From CAVRUD01 sp963849635 (GTDB lineage: Bacteria; Chloroflexota; Chloroflexia; Thermomicrobiales; UBA6265): a DNA stretch of 64,000 nt. The DNA lies in assembly GCA_963849635.1 (NCBI GenBank), contig CAWKIA010000030.1:124001-188000 (forward strand), written 5' to 3'. Below the pieces are notes generated by a model. That model had not been told where the DNA came from. It did not search any database and saw only the letters and a program-made list of their open reading frames with translations. Position numbers and translations under genes: made by a program. This document shows positions 8,160 to 17,887 of the stretch, one piece after another (within the stretch, counting starts at the first letter, position 1; every line of letters begins with the position of its first letter).

Positions 8160-8381
8160 CGGATGCTGCGGCGGGCGGCGGTGATCCGGAAGCGATTGGG
8201 GGCGCCGAGTTCGGGCGACGTGTGGGGGTGGGTGCCGAAGCCGACGGGGATGCGCTGGGCCACGTACGAGCGGCTGTCGGCGGAACTGCGGGCCTGCCAG
8301 GTCGGCGCCCTGGCCGACATCACTGCCCGCACCGATAAGCTGTTTGCGGACCTCGACCGAGAGTACGGGGTGTCGGGATGA
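8160..8381 (+). pseudogene. C-terminal fragment of an unidentified protein
   Basis: About 70 residues beginning RRAAVIRKRLGAPSSGDVWG, with a conserved-looking KPTGMRWATYERL and a helical tail ending DLDREYGVSG. I have an impression of similar PxGMxWxTYxRL tails in mobile-element-associated proteins but cannot name the family. The start is missing, cut off next to the family-A fragment. Confidence 0.35.
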
Positions 8382-10586
8382 GCCGTCACGTTTGTTGCGC
8401 TGCCGGGCCGGTAGCTGTAGCAGGAGCGTCGGTCCCCTCGGCGATCGCCTCGGCGAAGCCGGGGAGCGCGCCGGCAGCCCTTGGATGGTCGCGGTTGACG
8501 CGCCGCGGCAACCCCGCCACTATTGCCTCGTCGCCCGCCACCCGGCCGAGGCATGCGATGTCCAGCGAGCCGTCCGGCGCCCACCTCCGCCCCACACCCA
8601 TCCCGATGCCATCCGTCGCGGTGCGGGAGGACGTCGGACGCCTGCCGACGCCCCTCTCCACCCTGGTTGGGCGGGAGCGCGAGGTCGCCGCCCTCGCCGC
8701 CCTGCTACGCGACCCGGCTGTCCGGTTGGTGACCCTGACCGGCCCCGGCGGGGTCGGCAAGACCCGCCTGGCCCTGGCCGCGGCGGCCGCGGCGGAGCAT
8801 GCGTTCGCCGACGGGGCCGCCTTCGTCGAGCTGGCCGCCGTCCGCGACCCCGACCTCGTCGTCCCCGCGATCGCCCAGGCCCTCGCGCGTCCGCGCCCCC
8901 GGCGACCAGCCGGTCGCGGCGGCGCTGCAGGCCTTCCTGCGCGCCAAGGAGCTGCTGCTGGTGCTCGACAACTTCGAGCAGGTGGTGACGGCCGGCCCGC
9001 AGTGGCCGAGCTGCTGCGGCCTGCCCGGCCTCACGGCGCTAGTGACCAGCCGCGCGCGACTCCAGAGTCAGCGGCGAGCACGCTGCCGGTGCCGCCGCTG
9101 GACTTCCCGACGCCGCGTGCGTCGGACGTCGGCCGAACCTCTCGCAGAGCGCCGTGCGCCTCTTCGTGGAGCGGACGCGCGAGGTCGCGGCCGGAGTTCG
9201 CGCTGACGGAGGCCAACGCCGCGGCCGTCGCCGAGATCTGCCGGCGGCTGGACGGGCTGCCGCTGGCGATCGAGCTGGCCGCGGCTCGCGGCTGACTCAT
9301 CTGGCGCCAGCGGCGCTGCTGGCTCGGCTGGAGCCCCGGCTGCCGCAGCTGACCGGCGGGCCGCGCGACCTGCCCACCCGGCTCCAGACCATGCGCGACG
9401 CCATCGCCTGGAGCCACGACCTCCTCTCCGCCGAGGAGCAGGCCGCTTTTCCGCCGCCTCTCGGTCTTCGTCGGGGGCTGCACCCTGGAGGCGGCGGAGG
9501 CGGTCTGCGACGCGGAAGCAGACGGCGGAGGGCAGACGGTGGACGAGGCGGAGGTCCCGGCCTTCTCCCGCCCTTCGCCGACCGACCGGTTCGTCGCGGC
9601 CGTGGATTCGCTCGGCGAGCCAGAGTCTGGTGCGCGTAGCCGAGACGCCGACGCCGATGGCGCAGACGTCCCCCGCCTGGACATGCTGGAGACGGTGCGG
9701 GAGTTTGCCGCCGAGCAACTTGCGGCCAGCGGCGAGGCGGCGGCGACCCGCGACGCTCACGCCGAGTTCGTCGTCGCCCTGGCCGAGCGTGCCAAACCCG
9801 AACTCGAGACCCCCGCAGCGACGGCTTGGGTCGCCCGGTTGGAGGCCGAGCACGGCAACGTCCTGGCCGCCCTCGCCTGGCTCGACGGCACGGGCCGCTG
9901 GCACGACCTGCTCCGCCTCGCCTACGTGATGCACAGCGTCTGGGCGATCAGCCTCCGCCTACGCGAGGCCCGGGCGTGGCTGGAACGGGCGCTGGATCCC
10001 GCCCGGGCCGCCGCGGTGCCGCTGCCGCTGCGCGCCCGGGCTGGCCGGGGATTGGGGTGGATCGCCATGTGCCTGGGCGACGACGCCGCCGCCGAGGCGT
10101 GGCTGGAGGAGGCGCTGGCCATCCGCCGCCGACTCGGGGACATCCTCGGCGTGGCCAACACGCTGACCGTGCTCGGGCAGGTCGCCGAGCACCGCGGGAA
10201 CGACACCAGCGCCCAGGCCTGGTACGCCGAGGCGCTGGCGGGCTTTCGCGCGGTCGGCCACCTGCAGGGAATCGCCTGGTCGCTCGTCATCCAGGCGGAC
10301 GCCGCCTACCGGCGGGGCGATAACGGCGAGTCGGCACGCCTGGGCGAGGAGGCGATGGCGGTGGCGCGGGAGAGCGGCAACCAGCACCAGCTGACCGACG
10401 CCCTCATCATCTTCGGCCAGGCTGCCTTGACCCGCGCGGACTGGGCGCCGGCCGTCGCAGCCCTGCGCGAAGCCCTCGGCCTCGGCCGCGACCTGGGCAG
10501 CCGCATAGCGTGCGCAGGAGCCCTCGCGGGCCTAGCGGCGGTGGCGGTCGCCGCCGGCGAGGCAGAGCGGGCCGCCCGGCTGCTAG

Positions 10587-11436
10587 AGGCTGTTATGGAC
10601 TTTGAGCGGCGAGGGTAAACAACCGATGCGCCATCAGGCAGGCGAAGGCGACGAAATGGAATCCGGCGAACGTCTCCGGCAGGCGCTCGTAGTCGCGGGC
10701 GAGGCGACGAAAGCGGGTCGCCCAGGCGAAGGAGCGCTCTACGACCCAACGCCGGGGCAAGAGGACGAGCGCGCTTGGCTTCGGGAAGCCGCACGACCTC
10801 CAGCGCGATCCCGTACTCGGCGGCGGCGGCCTCCGGGATCGGCCGGTGTACGCCTGGTCGACGAAGGCCACCTCGACCATGCTCCCGGTGGCGTCCTGGA
10901 CCGCCGCGGCCAGGGCAGCGACCTGGTCCCGATCCTGGGCGTTCGCCGGCGGTGACGTGCAGGGCGAGCAGGTGGCCGAGCGTGTCCACGGCCAGGTGGA
11001 CCTTGCTGCCCTGGCGCTTCGTGTGGCCGTCCCAGCCAGCCCGCCCCCCGCTCTCCGGCGTGCTCTGCACGGTGCGGCTGTCGAGGATCGCCGCCGTGGG
11101 GTCGCCGGCACGGCGGTCGAGCCAGCGCAGCATCGCCCGCAGGTCGTGGACCATGCTGTCGAAGCAGCCGGCCTCGATCCACCGCCGCGATTGCTGGTAG
11201 ACCGCTTCCCAAGGCGGGAAGTTCGTCGGCAAGAAGCGCCACAGGCGACCCAGCCCGCACCATCCAGCGCACCGCGTTGAACACCTCGCGCGGGTCGTGG
11301 ACGGCTGCGGGGCGTCCGGTCGCATCAGCGTCAGGTACGGGGCGACGAACGCCCACTCCTCGTCGGTCACGTCGCTCGGGTAGGACTTGCGGGATGGTGG
11401 TTCCATGCCCCAAGCGTACCAAGTTCATAACAGCCT
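10587..11436 (-). mobile_element. IS5-family insertion sequence with broken transposase
   Basis: An 850-bp element. Ends AGGCTGTTATGGACTTTG and the complement of AGGCTGTTATGAACTTGG are imperfect inverted repeats, flanked by CTAG at 10583-10586 and 11437-11440, the target type used by IS5 relatives. The minus-strand transposase starts near 11406 (MEPPSRKSYPSDVTDEEWAF, the IS5-type N-terminal domain). It includes GHTKRQGSKVHLAVDTLGHL and ends WVVERSFAWATRFRRLARDY...MAHRLF near 10593. At least four frame changes (around 11290, 11240, 10960, 10800) exceed the single programmed shift of some IS5 groups, so it is inactive. Confidence 0.85.
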
Positions 11437-11537
11437 CTAGGGCGGTCGCTGCGCTCACGGAGGCCGGCGGGCTCGCGGGACATCGCCGTACCCCGTCCTG
11501 TACCAACGGGCGGTCGATGCGACGCGGGGCGCCCTAG

Positions 11538-12970
11538 CCTGAATTATTCACCGGGGTGGCGGATGACAACGGGGCACCTCTCTGGTACGGGTACGGTGAC
11601 GAAGCCGCCCAGACCGCGGAGGTGCCCGCATGCCCCAGTCTGCCACACCCGTCTTCCGCTTCGGCGGACCGGCTACCCTGCCGTTGGAGGCGACCTTCGA
11701 TGGCGGGCGCCTGACCTCCGACGGCGGCCTGCCGTGGCTGGCCGAGGCCGAGGATGCCCTCGGCCTGTGCGCGGCCTTCGCCGACGCCGTGCCCGACTGG
11801 CGCACGGGCCCGGTGGTCCACCCCGTCGCCGCGCTGGTCCGCCAGCGCGTCTTCCAGATCGCCTGCGGCTACGAGGACCAGGACGACGCCGACGCGTTGC
11901 GCACCGACCCGCTGCTGAAACTGGTCTGCGGCCGGCTGCCCGAGACCGGGGCCGACCTGGCCAGCCAGCCGACGCTCTCCCGCCTGGAGAACGCCGTCGA
12001 CGAGGCCGCCTGCGCCCGGCTGGCCGACGCATTGCTCGCCGCCTACCTGCGGGAGCGCGGGCGCGACGGCCGACCCTGCCGGATCCTGCTCGACCTGGAC
12101 GGCACCGACGACCCGACCCACGGCGACCAGGAGGGCACGGCCTACCACGGCTACTTCCGCCAGCACATGTACCACCCCCTGCTGGTCTTCGATGGCGAGA
12201 CCGACCAGCTCCTCGCCGCCGTCCTGCGCCCTGGCAACGCCCACGCCAGCCAGGGCGCGGTCACCGTGCTGGAGCGCCTGGTGCCCGCGCTGCGGGGGCG
12301 CTGGCCGGGCGTGGCCATCGAACTCCGCGCCGACAGCGGCTTCGCGGTGCCGGCCCTCTACGCGTTTTGCGAGGAGGCGGGCATCGGCTACACGATCGGC
12401 CTGGTTCCCAACCCGCGCCTGGCGGCGCTCGCCGCGCCGCTGCTGGCCGAGGCCGAGCAGCGGCGGGACGACACCGGCGCGGAGAAGGTGCGCCTGGCCG
12501 GGGAGGCGTCCTACCGGGCGGCCACCTGGCCGCGGGCGCGGCGGGTGGTCTTCAAGGCCGAGGTCCTGGCCAAGGGGCCGAACACCCGCTTCGTGGTGAC
12601 CAGCCGCGCCGCCGAGCCGGCGGCCCTCTACGACTGGTACGTCGACCGAGGCGAGCCGGAGGGCTGGATCAAGGACTTCAAGCGGGCCTGCTTCGGCGAC
12701 CGCCTTTCCTGCCACCGCTTCCTCGCCAACCAGTTCCGCCTGCTCCTGCACGCGGCTGCCTACTGGCTGCTGGACACCCTGCGCCGGTGGCTGGTGGCCC
12801 GCGCCGTGCCGCGGGTGCAACTCGACACGCTGCGGCTCCACCTTCTCAAGGTCGGCGGCCGCGTCTGGCAACAGACCGACCGCGTCCGCCTGCGCCTCGC
12901 GTCCAGTCATCCAGGGCAGCCCCTCTGGGCGCACCTCGCCGCCGCACGCGGCCTCCGTGAATAATCCAGG
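11538..12970 (+). mobile_element. IS1380-family insertion sequence, intact
   Basis: A 1433-bp element with 14-bp ends CCTGAATTATTCAC (11538-11551) and the complement of CCTGGATTATTCAC (12957-12970), differing at one base. It is flanked by the 4-bp direct repeat CTAG (11534-11537, 12971-12974). Removing it rejoins the LuxR-regulator reading frame (AVDATRGAL to DGPGFAEAEAAG), so both ends are secure. It encodes one full-length transposase. Confidence 0.92.
11630..12964 (+). CDS. IS1380-family transposase
   Basis: A 444-residue uninterrupted transposase, normal for IS1380. Features include the N-terminal SDGGLPWLAEAEDALGL, QPTLSRLEN, the catalytic region LLDLDGTDDPTHGDQEGT (first Asp), ELRADSGFAVPALY (second acidic motif), and RGEPEGWIKDFKRACFGDRLSCHRF with NQFRLLLHAAAYWL (C-terminal Glu region). 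It fills the element and ends 6 bp before the right terminus. All expected acidic motifs are present, so it may be active, unlike the IS5 and IS630 copies here. Confidence 0.93.
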   Translation: MPQSATPVFRFGGPATLPLEATFDGGRLTSDGGLPWLAEAEDALGLCAAFADAVPDWRTGPVVHPVAALVRQRVFQIACGYEDQDDADALRTDPLLKLVCGRLPETGADLASQPTLSRLENAVDEAACARLADALLAAYLRERGRDGRPCRILLDLDGTDDPTHGDQEGTAYHGYFRQHMYHPLLVFDGETDQLLAAVLRPGNAHASQGAVTVLERLVPALRGRWPGVAIELRADSGFAVPALYAFCEEAGIGYTIGLVPNPRLAALAAPLLAEAEQRRDDTGAEKVRLAGEASYRAATWPRARRVVFKAEVLAKGPNTRFVVTSRAAEPAALYDWYVDRGEPEGWIKDFKRACFGDRLSCHRFLANQFRLLLHAAAYWLLDTLRRWLVARAVPRVQLDTLRLHLLKVGGRVWQQTDRVRLRLASSHPGQPLWAHLAAARGLRE

Positions 12971-13303
12971 CTAGACGGGCCGGGCTTCGCTGAGGCCGAA
13001 GCCGCCGGCCGGGCGCTGCCACTCGAAGAGGCGATCGCCGAGGCCCTGGCGGTCGCAGCGCCGCCGGGAGCCGCGCCGGCGAACCCACTCTCGCCGCGGG
13101 AGCGGGAGATCCTGGCGCTGCTGGTCGAGGGCCGGACCCGCCGCGCCATCGGCGAGGCGCTCTTCATCAGCGAGCGGACTGTCGACAACCACGTCGCCCG
13201 CATCTTCCGCAAGCTGGAGGTCCGGACCCGCGCCGAGGCAATCGCCGCCGCCCGCACCGCCGGTCTGACCACGCCCTCGCCGGAACGTCCCACCGACCGG
13301 TAG

Positions 13304-13651
13304 CCGCCGTCGGTGGCATCCGCCCGAGCCGCGCCGAACGCGGTCGCCGCGCGGTTCGGCGGGAGACCCCGGTCGGTACCTATGCCACCCGATCGGCGAT
13401 TAGGTACCGGGCCCGCTCGCGATTAGGTACGAGCACCGGCGGGGATTGAGCATGTCCCTCACTCGCACGACGGCAGGCGCATCCCTACGCTGGAAGGCGC
13501 ACCTCCATCGACGTAGGGGGGTGTGCCGGACCCGCCGGCGGGAGGATCCCCCGCCGTGCGAACACCGGTCCACGGAGACCGCGCGGCCGCCGGTCTCCGT
13601 GTCACCTCGAGTAAGTTCGCTGCCGCACCGCCAGCCAAGGGGATACCGCAG
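13304..13651. promoter_or_regulatory. Intergenic space with hairpin and repeated GGTACCTA/TAGGTAC motif
   Basis: No gene. A hairpin GCCGAACGCG...CGCGGTTCGGC (about 13333-13360) could terminate the regulator. Then the 12-bp sequence GCGATTAGGTAC occurs twice in direct orientation (13396-13407 and 13419-13430, 23 bp apart), and GGTACCTA occurs once in inverted orientation (13375-13382). Spacing near two helical turns suggests a protein-binding array. It lies about 220 bp upstream of a Tat-exported protein gene. Confidence 0.4.
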
Positions 13652-14468
13652 ATGGATGCCACGCACTTCGACCGCATCGCCAAGGTGTTTGCCGATCGCC
13701 GCCTCTCCCGCCGCCAGGCCCTGACCCAGGGCGGGGCCGGGCTGGCCGCCGGCGCCCTCGCCGCCGCCGGCCTCGCCCACTCCGCCCGCGCCCAGGACGC
13801 CACCCCGGCCGCGACCGCGACCGCGGACGGCGACAAGACCATGTTCCTCTTCCTCCAGGCCTTCCAGTCGGGCAGCATCGCCCCCAAGGACGGCGGCAGC
13901 GAGGGCCGGTACACCCTGACCCTGGAGCAAGGGCTGGGCCAGACGATCTACTTCTCCGACCGCCCCGAGCGCCTCGTCGGGGCCAGCCCGACACCCCAAT
14001 TCCTGGCCGGACTCGGCTTCCCGCCCGACAACCCGCCCAACGCCGCCCTGGTGGTCGCCACGACGCGGGGGAGACCGAGATCGCCGTGATCGAGCTCTAT
14101 AGCCCGGCGTACGACGAGGCGACCCACACCGCGACCTACGAGGTGGCGGTCCTCGAAGAGTGGGAGGACGCGCTGGGGGTGGGCCTCACCCAGACGCCGG
14201 CGACCTGGCGACGTTCGGGGACGGCTTCGGCGCCGCCCACCTCTTCATCGACGACTACGAATGCCCCGATGGGACACTTACCTGCGAGAATGGCGGCCTC
14301 GTGGGAACAATCTATATCCCGTATTGCTGGTTCGCAGATAGTATGTGTTGCGGACCATGCTCTCCCCAAGACGGGGCCGCTCTGTGCAACCAGACGTTCC
14401 CCGACAAGTGCGGCGGCAACTGCCAGTACCAAAAAGATTATGAAAACATGACCGTGGCATGCTGGTGA
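13652..14468 (+). pseudogene. Tat-exported cysteine-rich protein, family B, copy 1 (two frameshifts)
   Basis: Start ATG 13652 after AAGGGG. The N-terminus MDATHFDRIAKVFADRRLSR then RQALTQGGAGLAAGALAAAG is a Tat signal (SRRQAL). The mature part has FLQAFQSGSIAPKDG, TLTLEQGLGQTIYFSDRPER, PPNAALVV, YDEATHTATYEVAVLEEWED and a C-terminal Cys module (AAHLFIDDYECPDGTLTC, YCWFADSMCCGPC, CGGNCQYQ). Frame breaks near 14068 and 14203 each look like one missing base, and 817 + 2 is divisible by three (272 residues). Function unknown. Copies 2 and 3 lie at 14490-14929 and 43133-43775. Confidence 0.75.
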
Positions 14469-14489
14469 ACGTCCTGATCGCGCTAGCGA

Positions 14490-14929
14490 CCGTGGAGGCA
14501 CGCGGCCGCGGCGGCGGCGCCAGGCTCGTCGCCGGCCACCGCCTCTCTCGCCACGCCGGCCCGCGGCAGAACGGCGCCAGGACCGCCACTTTCGACGTCA
14601 AACGGCTGGCGGACTGAGAGCAGTCGCAGGCGATGGGGTTCCGCGAGGCGCCGGCCGACCTGGCGACGTGCGGCCCCGAGTTCGGCGCCGCCCACCGCTT
14701 CATCGACGACTGCCCCGACGGGACCGTCAGCTGCATCGGAAACGACGGGGGCACTTTGGGGATTTTTGATGCCGGGTTCTGTTGGAACTGGGGCAAGGCC
14801 TGCTGCCAACCGTGCAACGGCGGCGACGACTGGCGGACCTGGTGGACGCAGGCGTGCTACAACGCGCATACAGGGGACTGCAATGCGATTGGCTGCACCG
14901 CCCAAGCTGACGAAGATCTTGTCTGCTAA
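14490..14929 (+). pseudogene. Family B, copy 2 (truncated, in-frame stop)
   Basis: A direct neighbour of copy 1. The readable part ARTATFDVKRLAD, stop, EQSQAMGF...ADLATCGPEFGAAHRF, IDDCPDGTVSC, FCWNWGKACCQPC aligns with copy 1 (HTATYEVAVLEEWEDALGV...). The TGA at about 14617 sits where copy 1 has Trp, so a TGG-to-TGA nonsense change is likely. The Tat leader and N-terminal domain are missing. From ATG 14633 a 98-residue Cys module alone could be translated, but without an export signal. Confidence 0.7.
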
Positions 14930-14934
14930 TAATG

Positions 14935-15775
14935 ACTGACGCCGGCATGGCCGCCGCCTATCGGGTTCGCGTCGAGAAGACGCCCAGCGGGAAGCGCCAG
15001 GTCCACCGGCAGCCGGTCGCGGACCAGATCGCGATGCCCGCTGGGACCGTGCCGCCGCTCGTCTCCGCGGACGACTTCGAGACCGTCCAAGCTCGCCTGA
15101 CCGCAAACAAGCGCCAGTCTCACGCAACAACCCCAACCCCGAGGCGTCTTTGCTCCGTGCCGGCTTCGCCCGCTGCGGCTACTGCGGCCACAGCGCGAGC
15201 GTGCAAAACGGGGGCAACGGCGGTCCGGCGTACAAATGCAGCGGGTGGGCCAGGGACGAGCACGCCTGCCCGTGTTTTTCCATGCAGACCGCGACCCTTG
15301 ACGCCGCCGTGTGGGCCAGGGTGGAGGACGTCCTGACACGGCCGGAGACCGTCGCGCAGCAGGTCGACCTCTTGCGCGAACGCGATCCCGTCGCCGCCGA
15401 CCTGACGACCATCGACCGCCGGCTTGCGGCCCTCGCGCGCGAACAACACCGCGCCGCCGTCGCCGTCGCCACGATTGATGACGCGGACGCGGCGGCGCCG
15501 CTGTTGGTCCAGCTCAAGGCACTCGCCGCCGAGAAACGCCGGCTCACCGAGGACCGGACCCACCTCGAGGCGCAGCGGGCGGGCTGGCAAGCCGCGCAGG
15601 ACCGTCTTTCGGACCTGACCGTGTGGTGCCGCCGCGTGGCCGGGAATCTGCCGCAGCTCACCTACGCCAAGAAACGCGACCTGCTGACCGCGCTCGACGT
15701 GCGCGTGATGATCTACCGGACGGACCATGCGCCCCGCTGGGAGATCACCATGGGCCTGGACGGGATTGTGTCCGA
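14935..15775 (+). pseudogene. Large serine recombinase, C-terminal part
   Basis: Lacks the catalytic resolvase domain. The remaining part begins inside the recombinase domain (GMAAAYRVRVEKTPSGKRQV, then PAGTVPPLVSADDFETVQAR). It continues after a one-base frame break near 15125 with LLRAGFARCGYCGHSASVQN, the recombinase zinc ribbon (CGYC...CSGW...HACPC), and a coiled-coil-like stretch (TIDRRLAALAREQHR...AEKRRLTEDRTHLEAQ). It ends near 15775, exactly where the GNAT N-terminal half begins on the other strand. Such enzymes integrate and excise elements, so its place at this edge suggests it is what is left of the integrase of the 3.4-15.8 kb segment. Confidence 0.8.
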
Positions 15776-15960
15776 AACCGTTCGTAGTACGCGAGGTAGG
15801 TCGGTAGGAAGTCGCGCTCGATATCATCCCGCGGTACGGGCAGCCCGCCGGTTGTGTACCGCATCACCTCGGGATCGCTGTTGAGGTCGAAGAGGTTATC
15901 GACATCGTCCAGATTGAATCGCCGCAGGATCATGCGCTCGGTCTCGAGGAAAATGTGCAT
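15775..15960 (-). pseudogene. N-terminal half of a GNAT N-acetyltransferase
   Basis: 62 residues starting MHIFLETERMILRRFNLDDV and ending DFLPTYLAYYERF are the standard start of RimJ/RimL-type acetyltransferases. Similarity stops at 15775, at the recombinase remnant. The C-terminal half with the same orientation and family is at 3166-3447. A few residues around the join (roughly 45-50) are found in neither half. Confidence 0.8.
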
Positions 15961-16118
15961 CGGGGCAATCCTCTCGCGTCCATGGTTGGATCGCGATGAT
16001 AGCCCGCGACGGCGGGCGAGTCTCTCGGCGGGGCGCGTACCCGTCCGTTAGACTCAAGCCGTGCCGTTTCGCACCGCGTTACCAGACGATCAGCCGCCGA
16101 GGTCAGCCCAGGTTCGCT

Positions 16119-17570
16119 ATGTCCACCGCATCCGGGACAACCATCTTCGCCGCCCTTCCGGCTCCCCAGGCCGAGATCGTCGCCCGCCTGGCTCCTGTCT
16201 TCGCCGCCGCCGGGGAGGAGCTCTTCCTGGTCGGAGGCGTCGTCCGTGACGTTCTCCTTGAGAGCCGGTCCGCGACCGATCTCGACTTCGCTACCTCCGC
16301 CGCCCCGGAGACCACCGAGCGCCTCGGGCTGGCGGCGGGCGCGGTCAGCTCCTACTTGGTTGGACAGCAATTCGGCACCGTGGGCCTCGTCTTCGGCGAG
16401 GAGCCGGATCGGGTCCTGGTCGAGATCACCACCTACCGGAGAGAGCACTACCCCGACGCCAGCCGCAAGCCGGCAGTCCAGCTCGGTGGCACCTTGGAGG
16501 ACGACCTCGCTCGCCGCGACTTCACCGTCAACGCCATGGCCGCGTCAGCCAGCACCGGCGAGCTGGTCGATCCATTTGGCGGCCAGGCCGATCTCTACCT
16601 CGCCGTCATCCGCGCCGTCGGCGATCCCGATGAGCGCTTTCAGGAGGATCCCCTCCGGCTGCTGCGGGCGGCCCGGTTTGTCTCCCAGCTCGGCTTCCGC
16701 CTCGACCTCGCCACCGAGGCCGCGATGGCGCGCAATGCCGACAGCCTGAAACGCATCTCCCAGGAGCGCATCCTGGCCGAGCTAACCCGGCTGCTGGTCG
16801 GCCCCTACGCCGATCACGGGCTGGAGGCTCTGGCCGAGACCGGCCTCCTCGCCGTCGCCATGCCGGAACTGATCCCACTTGCCCAACCTGCCGATCAGCA
16901 GGATCTGCGCGTCCACCGCGAGAAGGATCTCTGGGCCCATACCAGGCAGGTCGTTGTCCAGGCCCCAGACCGACCCCATGTCCGCTGGGCCGCCCTGCTC
17001 CACGACGCCGCCAAGCCGCAGACCCGGAGCGTCGACGCCGCCGGCGAGGTCCACTTCTTCGGCCACGAAGTGGCCGGAGCCGGGCTCGCCCGCCGCCTCC
17101 TGCGCCGCCTGAAGGCCGACAAGGCGACCGAGACCGCCGTCGCCCGCCTAGTCGAGTTGCATGGTCGCCCGGAATCCTACGAAGCGGACTGGACCGACAG
17201 CGCGGTTCGCCGCCTGGCCCTCGAAGCGGGCGATGTCCTCCCCGACCTCCTCGATCTGGCCGCCGCCGACGTTACCTCCGGCCGCGAACTCAAACGCCAG
17301 ATCGCCGCCGCCCGCGTTGACGCCCTGCGGAAGCACCTCGCCCGTCTCGAAGAGGAGCGCGCCCTCGCCGAGTTTCGAAGCCCGCTCGATGGCGATGCCC
17401 TGATGGCCATGTTCGGCCGCCCACCCGGCCGCTGGATCGCCGTCGTCAAAGACCACCTGCGCGAGCTGGTCCTCGATGGCGACCTCGCCCCCGACGACAC
17501 CTCCCGCGCCGCCGAGATCGCTCGCGACCTCCTGGCTTCCCTAGATGTAGCCCAGACGCCTGAAACATAG
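16119..17570 (+). CDS. cca: CCA tRNA nucleotidyltransferase / poly(A) polymerase family
   Basis: About 483 residues. The nucleotidyltransferase head has FLVGGVVRDVLL (residues 37-47), the metal-binding DLDF (54-57), the RRDFTVNAMA motif and FQEDPLRLLRAARFVSQLGF. A C-terminal HD domain reads HVRWAALLHDAAKP...HFFGHEVAGAGLA. The enzyme adds or repairs the 3' CCA of tRNA; poly(A) polymerase activity cannot be excluded from sequence. ATG 16119 was chosen as the start nearest the domain; upstream in-frame codons look non-coding. The gene is intact beside the decayed region, which marks the edge of the stable chromosome. Confidence 0.9.
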   Translation: MSTASGTTIFAALPAPQAEIVARLAPVFAAAGEELFLVGGVVRDVLLESRSATDLDFATSAAPETTERLGLAAGAVSSYLVGQQFGTVGLVFGEEPDRVLVEITTYRREHYPDASRKPAVQLGGTLEDDLARRDFTVNAMAASASTGELVDPFGGQADLYLAVIRAVGDPDERFQEDPLRLLRAARFVSQLGFRLDLATEAAMARNADSLKRISQERILAELTRLLVGPYADHGLEALAETGLLAVAMPELIPLAQPADQQDLRVHREKDLWAHTRQVVVQAPDRPHVRWAALLHDAAKPQTRSVDAAGEVHFFGHEVAGAGLARRLLRRLKADKATETAVARLVELHGRPESYEADWTDSAVRRLALEAGDVLPDLLDLAAADVTSGRELKRQIAAARVDALRKHLARLEEERALAEFRSPLDGDALMAMFGRPPGRWIAVVKDHLRELVLDGDLAPDDTSRAAEIARDLLASLDVAQTPET

Positions 17571-17606
17571 ACCGGTCACAGTGCGAATACGATGAGGTTG
17601 GTGAGC

Positions 17607-17870
17607 ATGGCGGCATACATAGATCTCTGGGACACGGATTCGGGCAACTGTCTCGGCACCTTCGCGACCCAAGACGAGGCACTCGTGATCGTTGCGGCAC
17701 TCCTTGATGCGAACGGGGATCGCTATGCGGACGACCTCGATCTCGGAGAAGTCGACGAGGACGATCGATACCGGCGCATCGCAACTGGAGCCGCGCTGGT
17801 GGTTATGGCACGAGACGTAGGTTCTCCGGTCGCGCTCCTGGGAACGACGACCGATGGAAATAACGGGTAG
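17607..17870 (+). CDS. Small hypothetical acidic protein
   Basis: 87 residues from ATG 17607 (92 from ATG 17592). The frame is MAAYIDLWDTDSGNCLGTFA then TQDEALVIVAALLDANGDRYADDLDL. It has no membrane segment or signal. The WDxxSGNxLGTFxTxxEA start is typical of small proteins found in Chloroflexota and their phages, but the role is unknown. GGTGAG before the ATG is a weak ribosome site. Converges on the LLM gene. Confidence 0.6.
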   Translation: MAAYIDLWDTDSGNCLGTFATQDEALVIVAALLDANGDRYADDLDLGEVDEDDRYRRIATGAALVVMARDVGSPVALLGTTTDGNNG

Positions 17871-17887
17871 ATGCCGCTGATCGCACG

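Larger units (their letters stand above)
8558..13303 (+). pseudogene. STAND ATPase / LuxR regulator, decayed and interrupted by two IS elements
   Basis: The pieces assemble into one regulator. N-terminal LSTLVGREREVAALAALL leads to the Walker A motif GPGGVGKT (around 8745). Walker B LLLVLDNFEQ follows, then LTALVTSRARL, LDGLPLAIELAAAR and METVREFAAEQLAAS-type motifs, and an intact TPR-like region 9680-10580. Near 13090-13260 comes a LuxR HTH (LSPREREILALLVEG, FISERTVDNHVARIFRKLEV). Between about 8890 and 9660 the frame changes many times. An IS5-type element sits at 10587-11436 and an IS1380 element at 11538-12970, both in the coding sequence. Non-functional. Its three intact or near-intact relatives are at 23070, 36515 and 46201. 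Confidence 0.85.

Noticed and set aside
10593..11406. Programmed frameshifting in the IS5-type transposase
   Set aside because: Some IS5 groups use one programmed shift, but here at least four shifts in different places are needed, so decay is more likely.
14600..14640. TGA read as tryptophan in family-B copy 2 (recoding)
   Set aside because: Tryptophan is encoded by TGG throughout the window and TGA is used as a normal stop; a simple nonsense mutation explains it.
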